Of a DNA stretch of 64,000 nt, positions 8,185 to 17,665 are shown in pieces. The notes under the pieces are model-generated. The model was not told where the DNA came from, did not search any database, and saw nothing but the letters and a program-made list of their open reading frames with translations. Position numbers and translations under genes: made by a program. The first letter of the stretch is position 1. Each line of letters starts with the position of its first letter. Source of the stretch: JADJNW01 sp964549655 (lineage in GTDB: Bacteria; Bacteroidota; Bacteroidia; Chitinophagales; Saprospiraceae); assembly GCA_964549655.1 (NCBI GenBank), contig CAZJXN010000004.1, positions 1-64,000 of the forward strand. The letters run 5' to 3'.

Positions 8185-11124
8185 TCACCTCCCAACCACA
8201 AACGACTGCGCCACTCGTCCTGTTTCCCCCAGCACTTCCAGCCAGTAAATACCGCTTGTAATTGTTTTCAAATCAATGGGTTGCAGCAAATTTCCGGTTG
8301 AAAAATCCACTGTTGTTCGCTGCAATTCCTGTCCTAAAGCATTCACAATCCGAATCGTCAACTGACGTTGCGGTATCCCAATTAATGACAATTGAAAGCT
8401 GCCCGCATTCGGATTGGGGAACAAGCGAAACGCCTCAAAAGGCAATGGAAGTGTCGTAGTAGCAGTTGTTATTAGCGCGAGCGATTGCTGAAGGGTGTCG
8501 CTGCCGCAAGTGTTGGAAACCAAAAGCGCGACCTTATAATTTCCGGCTGTGTCATATTGGTGAATTGGTGTCGGTTCTTTCGAGCTTTTGCCATCGCCAA
8601 AATGCCATTCATAATGTTGATTTTCAAGAAGTTGGTTGGACAAACGGAAAGCAACTTTTAATTGTTCAATCGTCCAAGTAAACGTCGCTTCGGGCTTATT
8701 TGTTACCGTAACGAAATTTTGCTCCATTAGTGTATCTTTCCCAAAATCATTAACAACTTCCATCCAAACGGGATACGTGCCGGGCTGTGTATATTGCACA
8801 ACAGGATTCGCTTGTGTAGAAGTGGCAGGCGTTCCACTTGAAAAAATCCATTTGCGTCCGTCCGGTTCATTTTGGGATAAATCATTGAATGTGACCGTTA
8901 AAGGAGCGCAGCCCGTTTTTACATTTGCAGCAAAAGTAGCTATTGGTGCAGCACCTATGATTTCGACCACTTTCGTAACAGTGTCTTTTCCACAGACGTT
9001 AGCAGCAATTAATTGGGTTGTGTAAAGTCCTGCCACCGCGTACGCGTGTTCAGGATTCGTCCAATTGCCGGAAGTACCGTCGCCAAAATGCCAAATATAG
9101 GTGGAACCACTTTCTGTCAAATTTCGGAAGCTCGCTACATTTCCATCTACACGAAAAGAGAATCCGGCTTTCGGCACGCGATTTACTTGTACCAGATTAC
9201 TTTGGCGAGCCGTCACGCTTCCGGCGGCGTTGCGCACCACGAGTGCTACGCTATACACGCCCGGCTGTTCGTACGTCACGACCGGGTTGCGCTCGGCAGA
9301 ATTAGCAGGTTTTCCGCCCGGAAATTCCCACGCGAAAGTAGCTGCATTTGCGGAAGATTGATTGTCAAATTGCACTTGCAAGGGCGCGCAGCCAATCACA
9401 TTATTGGCAACAAAACTGGCTTTCGGCATCGTGACAACATTTACGACTTGCGTCAGCGTATCGGCTCCACATTCATTATAAGCAAGGAGTGAAATCAGGT
9501 AATTGCCATCTGTTTCAAAACTTAAAGTCAAAAAACGCTCCTGACTGGTGTCGCCATTGTGCAAATGCCAACTCAGACTGTCCGCCGCTACCATCGCTCG
9601 CAGCATCGCCGTCGTTTCGCCGGGTGTGTAATTGATGGTGAAATCAGTTTTGGGTGGTCCTTTGACTTGAATCATGGCGGTTTTTACCAATTCCGTTCCA
9701 CCGGCGGCATTGCTGGCGCGGAGCTTTATAGTATAAAAACCGGGTTCTACAAAAGTCGCAAGTGGATTGGCTTCTGTTGAAGTTGTGTTATTACCAAAAG
9801 TCCATTCCCAATCGGTCGCATTAGACGAAGAAGTATTGTAAAATTGAACCGTGAAAGGCGCGCAGCCACTGGATTGTAAGGTAAAAAAATCTACGGTCGG
9901 TAGGGTAGGAGCGGCACATTCTGTCAGGCAATTCGACAAATTAATAGCCGTACTTAAATACGCATTGATTCTCAATTTTGTATTAGTAGACCACTCTTTT
10001 ACATCCCGAATGAGTGGCGCCATGATGGTTTGGGAATTGGTAGAATCGTGGTCTGCATTCAAATTATGACCAAACTCGTGCGCTTGTAGCGACCGCATCA
10101 AACCTGCATTTTCAGAGTAACGCCGCAGCACGTTGTAACGAGAACCGCCACATAAAACTGCATAATAACCGCCGCCGCCGATGTTCGCACCCGTTCGGTC
10201 CGTGAGCGTTCGTCCCGTCCAAAGGGTCGCCAAGTCATATTTTTTACCAAACTTACCGGCGTTGCCCCATGTTCTAAAATTGCTCAATAAGGCTTCATAA
10301 TTATTCGTGGCACTCCAAGGATTGCAAGTCGGACAAGCACTTAGCCAAAGCGTAACGAGTTGAAAACGAACTTCATGGTTGAATTCATCGTCATAATTGG
10401 AGCGCACGCTATTTAAAATTGCCAGCACGTATTTTTCTACTAAACTGGTATCGCCAAAAAGGTCATACATCTGATAATCCGCCGCTATCGCCAGTTCTAC
10501 GGTATAACATTTGCCCGCTGACTTTTCTAAATCACCTATCATCTCTGACTTTTCTTCATGCAAAGCACCCGCACAACGCCCGTTTGAGTTAGGTAAAATA
10601 TCCGACGATTCATAAAAAAGATACTGGTCTTCGCCCCATTGTTGATTAAAACGGCGCGCCGGTTCGATAAAAAAGGCCTGATTATTAATTTCAAAAACGC
10701 CATAAATAAAGCCTGCTGCCAGTGTTAAGTAACACGTCCCAGTATTCGAGCCGACTATTTTTCCGCGATAGGTTTGGATTGTTTGGTTTGTAGAATATCT
10801 TATGCCTGTTTCATCTGAAATATTAAATTGATAATCAGGACTTTGAATCGGGTCTAATTGCAGTTGGATTTGCCAGTCGCGGCTTTCGCCGAATTGTAGG
10901 TGAATTGGGGTTTCGGCAGGATTGTCTTGGACCGTTTTTAATAAGGCGCGGCTGTTGAGAGAGAAGATTTGTACGTTGCGTAACTCATTCGCTAATAGGC
11001 TTTTATCCGCATTTTGGATTTCCTGACCGATGAACGATTGAGCAGTTGCCATGTTTACAGCAAAGCAAAACAGGAGACTACACCGCCACGAAAACGATAG
11101 AAATGTCATCTGGAAACTATTCAT
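8185..11124 (-). CDS. Secreted reprolysin-type metalloprotease with PKD repeats and T9SS type A sorting domain
   Basis: The open frame extends to a TTG at 11142, but the ATG at 11122-11124 gives a better start just before a signal peptide ending near TAQ. After a pro-region, a metzincin catalytic domain carries the zinc motif HEFGHNLNADHD and a Met-turn (TIMAP) about 16 residues later. This fits the M12B reprolysin-like family. Six PKD domains follow, recognisable by strands such as FGDGTSGNWTNPEHAY, and alternate between Cys-containing and Cys-free types. The C-terminus has the Por-type sorting domain: LFPNPNAGSF, a central beta sandwich and SGIYWLEV near the end. The protein is therefore probably exported by type IX secretion. 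It lies in the same orientation as the giant adhesin-like gene about 290 bp downstream. The substrate is unknown. Confidence 0.9.
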   Translation of the reverse strand: MNSFQMTFLSFSWRCSLLFCFAVNMATAQSFIGQEIQNADKSLLANELRNVQIFSLNSRALLKTVQDNPAETPIHLQFGESRDWQIQLQLDPIQSPDYQFNISDETGIRYSTNQTIQTYRGKIVGSNTGTCYLTLAAGFIYGVFEINNQAFFIEPARRFNQQWGEDQYLFYESSDILPNSNGRCAGALHEEKSEMIGDLEKSAGKCYTVELAIAADYQMYDLFGDTSLVEKYVLAILNSVRSNYDDEFNHEVRFQLVTLWLSACPTCNPWSATNNYEALLSNFRTWGNAGKFGKKYDLATLWTGRTLTDRTGANIGGGGYYAVLCGGSRYNVLRRYSENAGLMRSLQAHEFGHNLNADHDSTNSQTIMAPLIRDVKEWSTNTKLRINAYLSTAINLSNCLTECAAPTLPTVDFFTLQSSGCAPFTVQFYNTSSSNATDWEWTFGNNTTSTEANPLATFVEPGFYTIKLRASNAAGGTELVKTAMIQVKGPPKTDFTINYTPGETTAMLRAMVAADSLSWHLHNGDTSQERFLTLSFETDGNYLISLLAYNECGADTLTQVVNVVTMPKASFVANNVIGCAPLQVQFDNQSSANAATFAWEFPGGKPANSAERNPVVTYEQPGVYSVALVVRNAAGSVTARQSNLVQVNRVPKAGFSFRVDGNVASFRNLTESGSTYIWHFGDGTSGNWTNPEHAYAVAGLYTTQLIAANVCGKDTVTKVVEIIGAAPIATFAANVKTGCAPLTVTFNDLSQNEPDGRKWIFSSGTPATSTQANPVVQYTQPGTYPVWMEVVNDFGKDTLMEQNFVTVTNKPEATFTWTIEQLKVAFRLSNQLLENQHYEWHFGDGKSSKEPTPIHQYDTAGNYKVALLVSNTCGSDTLQQSLALITTATTTLPLPFEAFRLFPNPNAGSFQLSLIGIPQRQLTIRIVNALGQELQRTTVDFSTGNLLQPIDLKTITSGIYWLEVLGETGRVAQSFVVGR

Positions 11125-11335
11125 GGGAAATAAAAGTGCCAACCAATTTGAGGTAAAGATAGTCTATTCTAAGCAGACTTTAGATGATAGACTTTAGATT
11201 TTTAGCCGACAGATTTTGAGTTTTTCGAGGTTTATCGAACAATAAAAGTGCCAAATATAGTGTCTATCGTCTAATATTTAAAGTCTACTGGTTAAGATCT
11301 GACATCTAAATAATAACTTTGCAAAAATAACTGTG

Positions 11336-11932
11336 ATGAAAAAAATAATTCAAATTGCTACTTTCCTATTTATGATAACTGTTTGTCAGTCAATGCTTCA
11401 TGCACAGGTGCGAGAAGTAGACCCGAATGTAACGGAAGAACCGGCTAAAAGTACCTTCGCCAGCCGCTTGTGGTACGGCGGCAACCTCATATTGGGCTAC
11501 TCTGGCGGCAATTACGAAAGCCTTTTTCAAGTAGGTATTTCACCGATGGTGGGTTATAAAGTTTTTGAGGGGCTGTCTATTGGTCCGCGCGCTTCCATCA
11601 TTTACTCAGCCTATCGGTTGGATTTGGGTACAGAGGTGGACAAATCAAACACGGTATCGTGGGCGGTCGGCGTATTTGCGCGCTATAAAATCATTCGCAG
11701 CATCTTTGTGCACACCGAAGCAGAATTAGAAGACACGCCTATCTATCTATTTAATGGCAGTGCATTAGAAGTATTTCGTCGGCAGCGCAACAATTTTTAC
11801 GTAGGTGGCGGCTACAACAGCGGTCAGGGCGCATTTGGTTATGAAATTATGCTTTTATACAACTTGAATCAGCCGGATAATGATGTAGAATCGCCGTTTG
11901 ATATTCGGGTGGGTTTTACGTATAATTTTTAA
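11336..11932 (+). CDS. Small outer-membrane beta-barrel-like protein, function unknown
   Basis: The frame opens at a GTG (11333), but the ATG at 11336 directly before KKIIQIATFLFMITV is the better start. The signal peptide ends near HAQ (residue ~24). The rest, about 175 residues, has alternating hydrophobic strands with glycine- and aromatic-rich turns (LWYGGNLILGYSGGNYES, FYVGGGYNSGQGAFGYEIMLLYNL) and ends in FDIRVGFTYNF. A C-terminal aromatic strand is typical of outer-membrane barrels. A TAACTTTG box at 11314-11321 matches the Bacteroidota -7 element. The gene faces the TonB receptor at 11975 and shares a hairpin with it. No specific family could be named. Confidence 0.75.
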   Translation: MKKIIQIATFLFMITVCQSMLHAQVREVDPNVTEEPAKSTFASRLWYGGNLILGYSGGNYESLFQVGISPMVGYKVFEGLSIGPRASIIYSAYRLDLGTEVDKSNTVSWAVGVFARYKIIRSIFVHTEAELEDTPIYLFNGSALEVFRRQRNNFYVGGGYNSGQGAFGYEIMLLYNLNQPDNDVESPFDIRVGFTYNF

Positions 11933-11935
11933 ATA

Positions 11936-11968
11936 AGAGGTGGCGCATCTCAAAGATGTGCCACCTCT
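11936..11968. terminator. Hairpin between convergent genes
   Basis: Arms 11936-11950 and 11954-11968 pair over 15 positions with one mismatch (GU in RNA) around a 3-base loop. The hairpin lies between the stops of two convergent genes, so it may end transcription from both sides. It shares the ATGTGCCAC core with hairpins at 25090-25120 and inside hemW (60618-60688). Confidence 0.6.
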
Positions 11969-11974
11969 AACTTT

Positions 11975-14377
11975 TTAAAACCCGACACTCAACCCCACCA
12001 AAAAATTCGTACCCGCCTGCGGAAAAAAACCTTGGTCAATCGCCGTCGCGCCATTAAAATTGTACCGGTACGACCATGCGTTGGTTTCGTATGCTGTGTT
12101 GAAAATATTTTGCACCAGTAGCGTCAGGGCGATTTCTTTTGCGAAAGTTGGTTTCCATGCGTAGCGCATTCGTGCATTTGTGAAAGTGTACGCATCAATC
12201 ACATTGGTTTCGTCAGATGTGTTATCAATAAATTGTTGGCTCACGTATTTATTAGAAAGCGTCAAACTCAAGCCCTGCAAGGGATTCCAAGTAAACTCCG
12301 CGCTTGTAATTACATTTGGTGAAAAGGATAAATTGGTATTGTTTCTTTCAATTGCTTGTTGCGAAAGCCAGTTAAAATCCGCGTCGTACACATCTATAAA
12401 TTCTGTGAATGCCTGCACTTTATTGCGACTAAAGGTAATATTTCCGTCAAAACGCAATTTGGGCAGCATTTGCAAACCGCCCGTCAATTCTATACCCAAA
12501 CGATAGCTTTTATCAATATTGACGCGGGTCGCAGCGCCCACTTCATTGATTTGTCCGTTGAGTGCGAGTTGGTCTTGGTAAGCCATGTGGTAAAAATTCA
12601 CGCCGAGGGCTGCTTTTTTCCATGTTTGGCGATAGCCGATTTCCGTGTTGTACAAACGCTCGGATTTCGGACGGCTCGATGGCGTGGATTCTGTGTAATC
12701 ATTGCGATTGGGTTCCCGATTGGCAATAGCAAAAGATGCGTATAAATCAATGCTTTCCAGCGGTTTATAAAAAATACCTGCTTTTGGATTGAAAAAATTT
12801 AATTCGGCAGATTGCTCCACATTTTCTAATTTTTCATTATAACCTAAAAAGTCATAATTCACGCGCCGAAATTGCAAATCCAAATACGCATTCCAATTCG
12901 CGGCAAGCGCATAGTTGAATTTGGTGTACAGGTTGACATCTGCTTTTCGAGCATCGTTATTATAATACTTATCACCAAGTTCATTCGGAGCAAATTGCGC
13001 CCAGATAACTTTCCCATAATGATTGCCTTCGTAAATGTGATAGCCGCCGCCGAGCGTCGCATCCAGTCGGTTTTTATTAAAATTCAGCGCGTAAACGCCA
13101 CCGTAAAAATGATTGTCTAACCAGAGTTGTCGAATCAAATTCGTAGTTGTAATAGAATCATTACCGATTATAATGGAATTAAAATTATATTCAGCAAAAT
13201 CTTGATTCGCTTTGTATTGTTCAAAATAACCCAAGCCGCGCGTGTAATGCAATGCCGTGTTAAGATTCCAATTTGCGGCAAGCTGATTATTGTACAATAA
13301 TTGATAATGCGTTTGACGGTAATTATCCACTTCATTATCATAAGGTTCGCCTTCTTTTTCCGTGCCAGCCGAGTTATAATTTCTTAATTTTTCCTCTTCT
13401 AAATTTGCAGCTGGCACGCCATTCCAAGCCTGATAGGTAATCTCATGACCAGAAAAAACATTCAACCGCAGTAGACTTTTCGCGCCGACCATTGCACCAG
13501 ATAAATAGTAGGAATTTAAATCAGAAGCCGCCCGTTGAATCCAGCCATCCGATTTTATTTGCGACAAGCGTCCGTCAATCGTGAATTTATTGTTTAACAA
13601 GCCAGTTCCAAACTGCACATTGCCTTTCCAAGTGTTGAACGAACCCGCCGAACCGCCGAGCGTTGCGTACGCTTCTGGCTGTAATTTTGACGTATTTAAG
13701 TTAATACTCGCACCAAAAGCGCCCGCACCATTCGTGGAAGTGCCCACGCCGCGCTGGATTTGAATATCATTGGTAGAAGTCGCAAAATCGGGTAGGTTGA
13801 CCCAAAAAGTGCCTTGCGATTCTGCATCGTTGAAGGGTATTCCATTGATTGTTACATTGATACGGGTTGGGTCGCTGCCGCGTATCCAGATGCCCGTGTA
13901 ACCTACGCCCGCGCCGCCGTCACTCGTCACGACCGTAGAAGGTGTCCATTGCAACAAAAAAGGCACGTCCTGACCAAGGTTGTTCTTTTCAATTTCGGGC
14001 TTGCTTAAATTTGTATAGGTCATCGGCGTTTTAGCATCGGCGCGTGTAGATTTTACAATCAATTCATCGAGTCGGATTTCGTTTTCTTGCAATTGAAAAT
14101 TGAATTCGTTTTCTCCGGGTTGAATGGTAATCACTTTTGTCAAAGCCTCATAACCAACATGAGTGATGGTCATACTGTAAATTCCAGTTGGAAAGCTCTT
14201 GACAAAATACCTTCCATCAATATCCGTAGTTGTAAGTATTTCAAATCCTCGCACCATTACATTTGCACCTATCAAAGGCTCGTTTTTTTCATTGGTAATT
14301 TTACCAAAAAGTACGGCTTGTGCTTGCGAAGCGATTGTAATCAGTAAGGCAATGGTAAGGAAAATGGTCTGTTTCAT
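11975..14377 (-). CDS. TonB-dependent outer-membrane receptor, thiamine-regulated (OMR1-like)
   Basis: This 800-residue receptor has a signal peptide ending near SQAQA (residue ~20), then a carboxypeptidase-regulatory-like domain (about 22-105, with GANVMVRG and GRYFVKSFPTGIYSM). The TonB plug follows (about 115-230; motifs GIWIRGSDPTRINVTINGIP and IQIQRGVGTSTNGAGAFG). The remainder is a 22-strand-type barrel ending in NFLVGLSVGF. A TPP riboswitch sits on the same strand about 245 bases upstream (14621-14775). In Bacteroidota, TPP-riboswitch-controlled TonB receptors are known as candidate importers of thiamine or its precursors. The substrate here is inferred from that regulation, not from the barrel. 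No pnuT or thiamine biosynthesis gene is adjacent within the window. Confidence 0.9.
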   Translation of the reverse strand: MKQTIFLTIALLITIASQAQAVLFGKITNEKNEPLIGANVMVRGFEILTTTDIDGRYFVKSFPTGIYSMTITHVGYEALTKVITIQPGENEFNFQLQENEIRLDELIVKSTRADAKTPMTYTNLSKPEIEKNNLGQDVPFLLQWTPSTVVTSDGGAGVGYTGIWIRGSDPTRINVTINGIPFNDAESQGTFWVNLPDFATSTNDIQIQRGVGTSTNGAGAFGASINLNTSKLQPEAYATLGGSAGSFNTWKGNVQFGTGLLNNKFTIDGRLSQIKSDGWIQRAASDLNSYYLSGAMVGAKSLLRLNVFSGHEITYQAWNGVPAANLEEEKLRNYNSAGTEKEGEPYDNEVDNYRQTHYQLLYNNQLAANWNLNTALHYTRGLGYFEQYKANQDFAEYNFNSIIIGNDSITTTNLIRQLWLDNHFYGGVYALNFNKNRLDATLGGGYHIYEGNHYGKVIWAQFAPNELGDKYYNNDARKADVNLYTKFNYALAANWNAYLDLQFRRVNYDFLGYNEKLENVEQSAELNFFNPKAGIFYKPLESIDLYASFAIANREPNRNDYTESTPSSRPKSERLYNTEIGYRQTWKKAALGVNFYHMAYQDQLALNGQINEVGAATRVNIDKSYRLGIELTGGLQMLPKLRFDGNITFSRNKVQAFTEFIDVYDADFNWLSQQAIERNNTNLSFSPNVITSAEFTWNPLQGLSLTLSNKYVSQQFIDNTSDETNVIDAYTFTNARMRYAWKPTFAKEIALTLLVQNIFNTAYETNAWSYRYNFNGATAIDQGFFPQAGTNFLVGLSVGF

Positions 14378-14494
14378 AACAGAAGCGTTGCTTGATTTTT
14401 ACCGCTTAGTTCTTTGCCCGTCTGACATTTTTAACCACAAGGTGCACAAGGGTTTACCACAAAGGACACTAAGATGGCATTGTGTACTTGGTGT

Positions 14495-14514
14495 ATCCCG
14501 ATAGCTATCGGGAT
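14495..14514. repeat. 20-bp perfect palindrome in the receptor leader
   Basis: ATCCCGATAGCTATCGGGAT reads the same on both strands. It lies between the TPP aptamer and the receptor start codon, so it could take part in the riboswitch expression platform, but no U-run follows on the minus strand. A related GATAGCTATC palindrome is at 23160-23176, which suggests a dispersed word. Flanking sequence (14430-14535) contains the CCACAAAGGACACTAAG-type word also seen near 53.8 kb. Confidence 0.5.
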
Positions 14515-14620
14515 GGTGAACTTTGTGGTTAAGAAAGCTTAGTAGTAAAAATCAGTTTGTGAAAAATGCCGCCGTTCCGGGGGTTGGAATGCGTGTTACC
14601 TCAACACCATTGCACATAAT

Positions 14621-14775
14621 CGTCGTCCCTTCCCGGCATTACCCGGGCAGGTTCAATGGGTATAATCTCAGCCTGTTTATCAGTAAGCAGTTGGCGGTAG
14701 GCAGTCGGCAGTGTAGGACTGCATTCTGCAAACTGAGAACTGCCTACGGAGGAAGTAAGGCACCCCGAATGAGAA
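14621..14775 (-). promoter_or_regulatory. TPP (thiamine) riboswitch, THI element, with enlarged P3 stem
   Basis: Read on the minus strand, the region has the hallmarks of the thiamine pyrophosphate aptamer in order. They are TCGGGGTGCC (14759-14768), GGCTGAGA followed by TTATACCC (around 14657-14673), ATTGAACCTG (about 14648-14657), the CCGGGTAATGCCGGG stem-loop and GAAGGGA. TPP binding normally lowers expression of the downstream gene, here the TonB receptor. The distance between GGTGCC and GGCTGAGA is about 85 bases, much longer than the usual short P3 loop. The insert consists of the ACTGCCTAC-type dispersed word and can form its own 9-bp stem (14697-14705 with 14739-14747). Confidence 0.9.
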
Positions 14776-14823
14776 AGTGCAAATGTAAAATATAAAATGT
14801 AAAATTCAAAATGTAAAAGCGGA

Positions 14824-17616
14824 TTACTCAATCAAATTAATCAACGTCCGATAGTCATCAAACGGCGCGTCTTCGCCTCGCATTTCTAACAAGTCTAACA
14901 ATTGACTTTGATAGGCTTCCTCTAAATCTAATTGGGTTTGTTGGCAACGTACTTCTACTTTTCCTGCTTGTAATTGTTGGATGCGCCAGTCGTAAGTGGC
15001 TTGCATTCTACCCAAGATGCGCTCGTGTACTTGCACATGGTCGCTATCGGGCGAGATGGCGTGTATGTCTTTGAAAGCCTGATTGTTACGTGCGATTAAT
15101 TTACCATTTTCGATGATAAAGTAAGCCGTGTGCGCCCAAGTGTGGTCGTCCGTGAGGAGTTTGGAATATAAGACGAGTTGCAAATCCTGTTCATTTTTAA
15201 TGGTTTCTTCCCGCCGCCGTGCGCCGCGCCATTTCAAGTCAATGACTGCTAATTCGCCGTCCTTTTCCAACACCAAATCTGCTCTGCCGTTCATCGGAAT
15301 GCCAAGAAATTTCCCCTCCAATGCTTTCTCCGTTTCAACCACATTCCAACCATTTTTTTGAATCAAATTCACCAAGCACCACGCCGCATATTTCACTTTT
15401 TTGATGAAAGCCACGCGCTCCGGTTCGCGTCCGTACAGCAGAAAAACCGACCCTTCGCGGGACAACAAATCTCTGGATTCCTTTTCAATCCATTGTTCAA
15501 TTTGCGATTTATTAAGACTGCGAATGTCTTCTCGAAACAAGCGTTCAAAAAAGCCGTGCGCCAGATTTCCCATCAACGTTGTATTCTGCACCACGCTTAA
15601 AATGGAGGATTTGCTCAATTTAATTTTGTGCCGAAAAACCCATTGGTACGGATAATAAAAGAGCGATTCCAGACTGCTAAACGTTTCTTCTTCCCGCGCA
15701 CTCAAACGCTCTGCAGCACGTACATTCAAGAACGGACGCGGTTTACCCAACTGCTTGTGTGGCATTTGAATCCGATTCGGCAATTCAAAATATTGGGCGA
15801 AAGCCGCTTTACCTTTTTCGGTGTCAATGTCGAAAATGATGTCGTCTAAATTGGAAAACGTCGCTTCCAGATTACCAAACAAAGGGTGCTGATGCACTTC
15901 TGAGCCGTCCACCATTTGCGGTATTGCAAGTATTAATTGCTTTTTGGTGCGTAAAACCGGCTGTCGGCGCTGCCAGATGAGCAGTTCATTTTCATCTGTC
16001 GGATTTTGCAGTCGAATGCCTTGACTTTCTAAATAATCGCGCTCCGTTTTGTACCAGCGGGAGAAAAAATGTACGGGTTCGGCAAGCGTAAAATTCCACC
16101 AGAGTAAGTTGTCTACATTATCCAAAAAAGCGTTGGTCTGGTGGACGTGTGGCAGAAAACCGAGTTCCTGTTCCGTAAAATTCATGGGCGCAGGCTCGTA
16201 AATCGTGCGTACAATGCGCTCTAATTCCAGATTGGTGAGTTGCGTTTCCGGCAAAGCATCTAATAAGTCGCGGATGCGTTTCGCTTGTTCGCTCAATACG
16301 AGGAGTGAATTATTTTTATTATCTTTTTCGTCAAATTGAATTCTTGCCCAACGATGTAAATAATTAAAAATTTCCATTACATCCTCTTTCGGCACCGTGC
16401 GGGCAATATCGTAGCGCCGCCGTTCAAACCAAAAGCGATACTGAAAACGGATTTCATCGGGTTTTAAATTCCGGTCGTATCTCGCGCGACTTTCTAATTC
16501 TTCAAAATAACTGGCAATAATGGCAAACCAGCGGTCGCTATTCAAACCCGGTATTTGCGCCATTAGCGTCGCAATGCGATTCGCCAATTCTGTTTCTAAA
16601 GGTTTAATCGCCAGCGACACAAACTCCATGATTTTAAACGGGTCCACCGGATTCCACAAAAAAACGGTTATCAATTTCAACACTTGCAAGGTCGGACGCG
16701 CCAAGGAAGCCGAGGGAATACCCATACTCGGCAGCCCTTCCTGTACCGTCGCATTGTCCAACGCCCGATTTTTATTTGGAATCAAACAAACCGGTTTGAA
16801 CGGCTCGTTATGTCGAAAAACCTGCGCCAAATAACCTGCCAAATCTGCATCGCGCTTGCCACGAATGACGAGGAGAGAGCCGTCGCCGCGCAACCGCCGC
16901 TTTCGATTTGCCAGATTTTCAGAATCTGGTAAATCTTGCCCGTTTTGCAAGGTTTTTTGAAAAGTAGCCAAATCCGTTTCTCCTTCCGGCAAATTCGTTT
17001 GTAGCTGATGTAATTTCGCGCCCAGCGACTCCAGTTTTTGTAATAACTTCTGAAAATGGGAAGGCAATAATTCAAACGGTTCTGCTAAATAAATTTCCTG
17101 AATTGGTTGCTGGCGGCTATCCAAATGTTGTAAAACTGCGATGAATCGGTCGGCGAAGCCAAAAGCGAGCTTTCGATCGGGATTTTCAAATAATTTTTCA
17201 ATTTCGGCGAGGCAAGCGAGGCGATTTGGCGCGGGATGTGGCAAATTTAAAAAGTGTGCCGCATCTATTTTAGCTGCCTCTTCTAAATCTGGCACACCTT
17301 GGAGGTTCGCCAGATTGCATCCCGCCAACAACAACTCATCCCGCATCGCCAGCAACTTCGCAGCCGTCGCAAATTGGTCTGCTTCAAATGAATTTTTAAA
17401 AAAAGATGCTGGATGATCCTCTAAATGTTTTCCCAACGCCTGCCGATACTGCTCAATGCGCAAATACTCATTCTCCGATGGATGCCCGATAATGCCCAGA
17501 TGGGACTCCAACACCAAAATCAGTTTTTGTGGACCGAAATAGTCTATGCCGCCTGTGGTGTGCGTGGGCAAAGGGTAAGAAATATCGTCGAGTGCTAAGC
17601 CGAAATAAATAGTCAA
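14824..17616 (-). CDS. PD-(D/E)XK nuclease family protein (AddB-like)
   Basis: The 930-residue frame appears to use a TTG start at 17614-17616; the next in-frame ATG is about 90 residues in and would remove conserved-looking sequence (IDYFGPQKLILVLESHLG). The N-terminal two thirds resemble the inactivated helicase part of AddB-type proteins, without a clear Walker A. The C-terminal ~250 residues carry a RecB-type nuclease site: GRADLVLEKDGELAVIDLKW gives the D...DxK pattern, and DLQLVLYSKLL is the following QxxxY-type helix. Such proteins normally pair with a UvrD/RecB-like helicase in double-strand break repair. No partner helicase gene is adjacent. No Fe-S cysteine cluster is evident. Confidence 0.8.
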   Translation of the reverse strand: MTIYFGLALDDISYPLPTHTTGGIDYFGPQKLILVLESHLGIIGHPSENEYLRIEQYRQALGKHLEDHPASFFKNSFEADQFATAAKLLAMRDELLLAGCNLANLQGVPDLEEAAKIDAAHFLNLPHPAPNRLACLAEIEKLFENPDRKLAFGFADRFIAVLQHLDSRQQPIQEIYLAEPFELLPSHFQKLLQKLESLGAKLHQLQTNLPEGETDLATFQKTLQNGQDLPDSENLANRKRRLRGDGSLLVIRGKRDADLAGYLAQVFRHNEPFKPVCLIPNKNRALDNATVQEGLPSMGIPSASLARPTLQVLKLITVFLWNPVDPFKIMEFVSLAIKPLETELANRIATLMAQIPGLNSDRWFAIIASYFEELESRARYDRNLKPDEIRFQYRFWFERRRYDIARTVPKEDVMEIFNYLHRWARIQFDEKDNKNNSLLVLSEQAKRIRDLLDALPETQLTNLELERIVRTIYEPAPMNFTEQELGFLPHVHQTNAFLDNVDNLLWWNFTLAEPVHFFSRWYKTERDYLESQGIRLQNPTDENELLIWQRRQPVLRTKKQLILAIPQMVDGSEVHQHPLFGNLEATFSNLDDIIFDIDTEKGKAAFAQYFELPNRIQMPHKQLGKPRPFLNVRAAERLSAREEETFSSLESLFYYPYQWVFRHKIKLSKSSILSVVQNTTLMGNLAHGFFERLFREDIRSLNKSQIEQWIEKESRDLLSREGSVFLLYGREPERVAFIKKVKYAAWCLVNLIQKNGWNVVETEKALEGKFLGIPMNGRADLVLEKDGELAVIDLKWRGARRREETIKNEQDLQLVLYSKLLTDDHTWAHTAYFIIENGKLIARNNQAFKDIHAISPDSDHVQVHERILGRMQATYDWRIQQLQAGKVEVRCQQTQLDLEEAYQSQLLDLLEMRGEDAPFDDYRTLINLIE

Positions 17617-17665
17617 AGTTCAAGATTTAAGGTTCAAGATACTACATCCTCCCTTTAAATCCTTC

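Noticed and set aside
14601..14831. A 76-codon frame on the minus strand at 14.6-14.8 kb
   Set aside because: It lies on the TPP riboswitch; the conserved bases explain the sequence as RNA.
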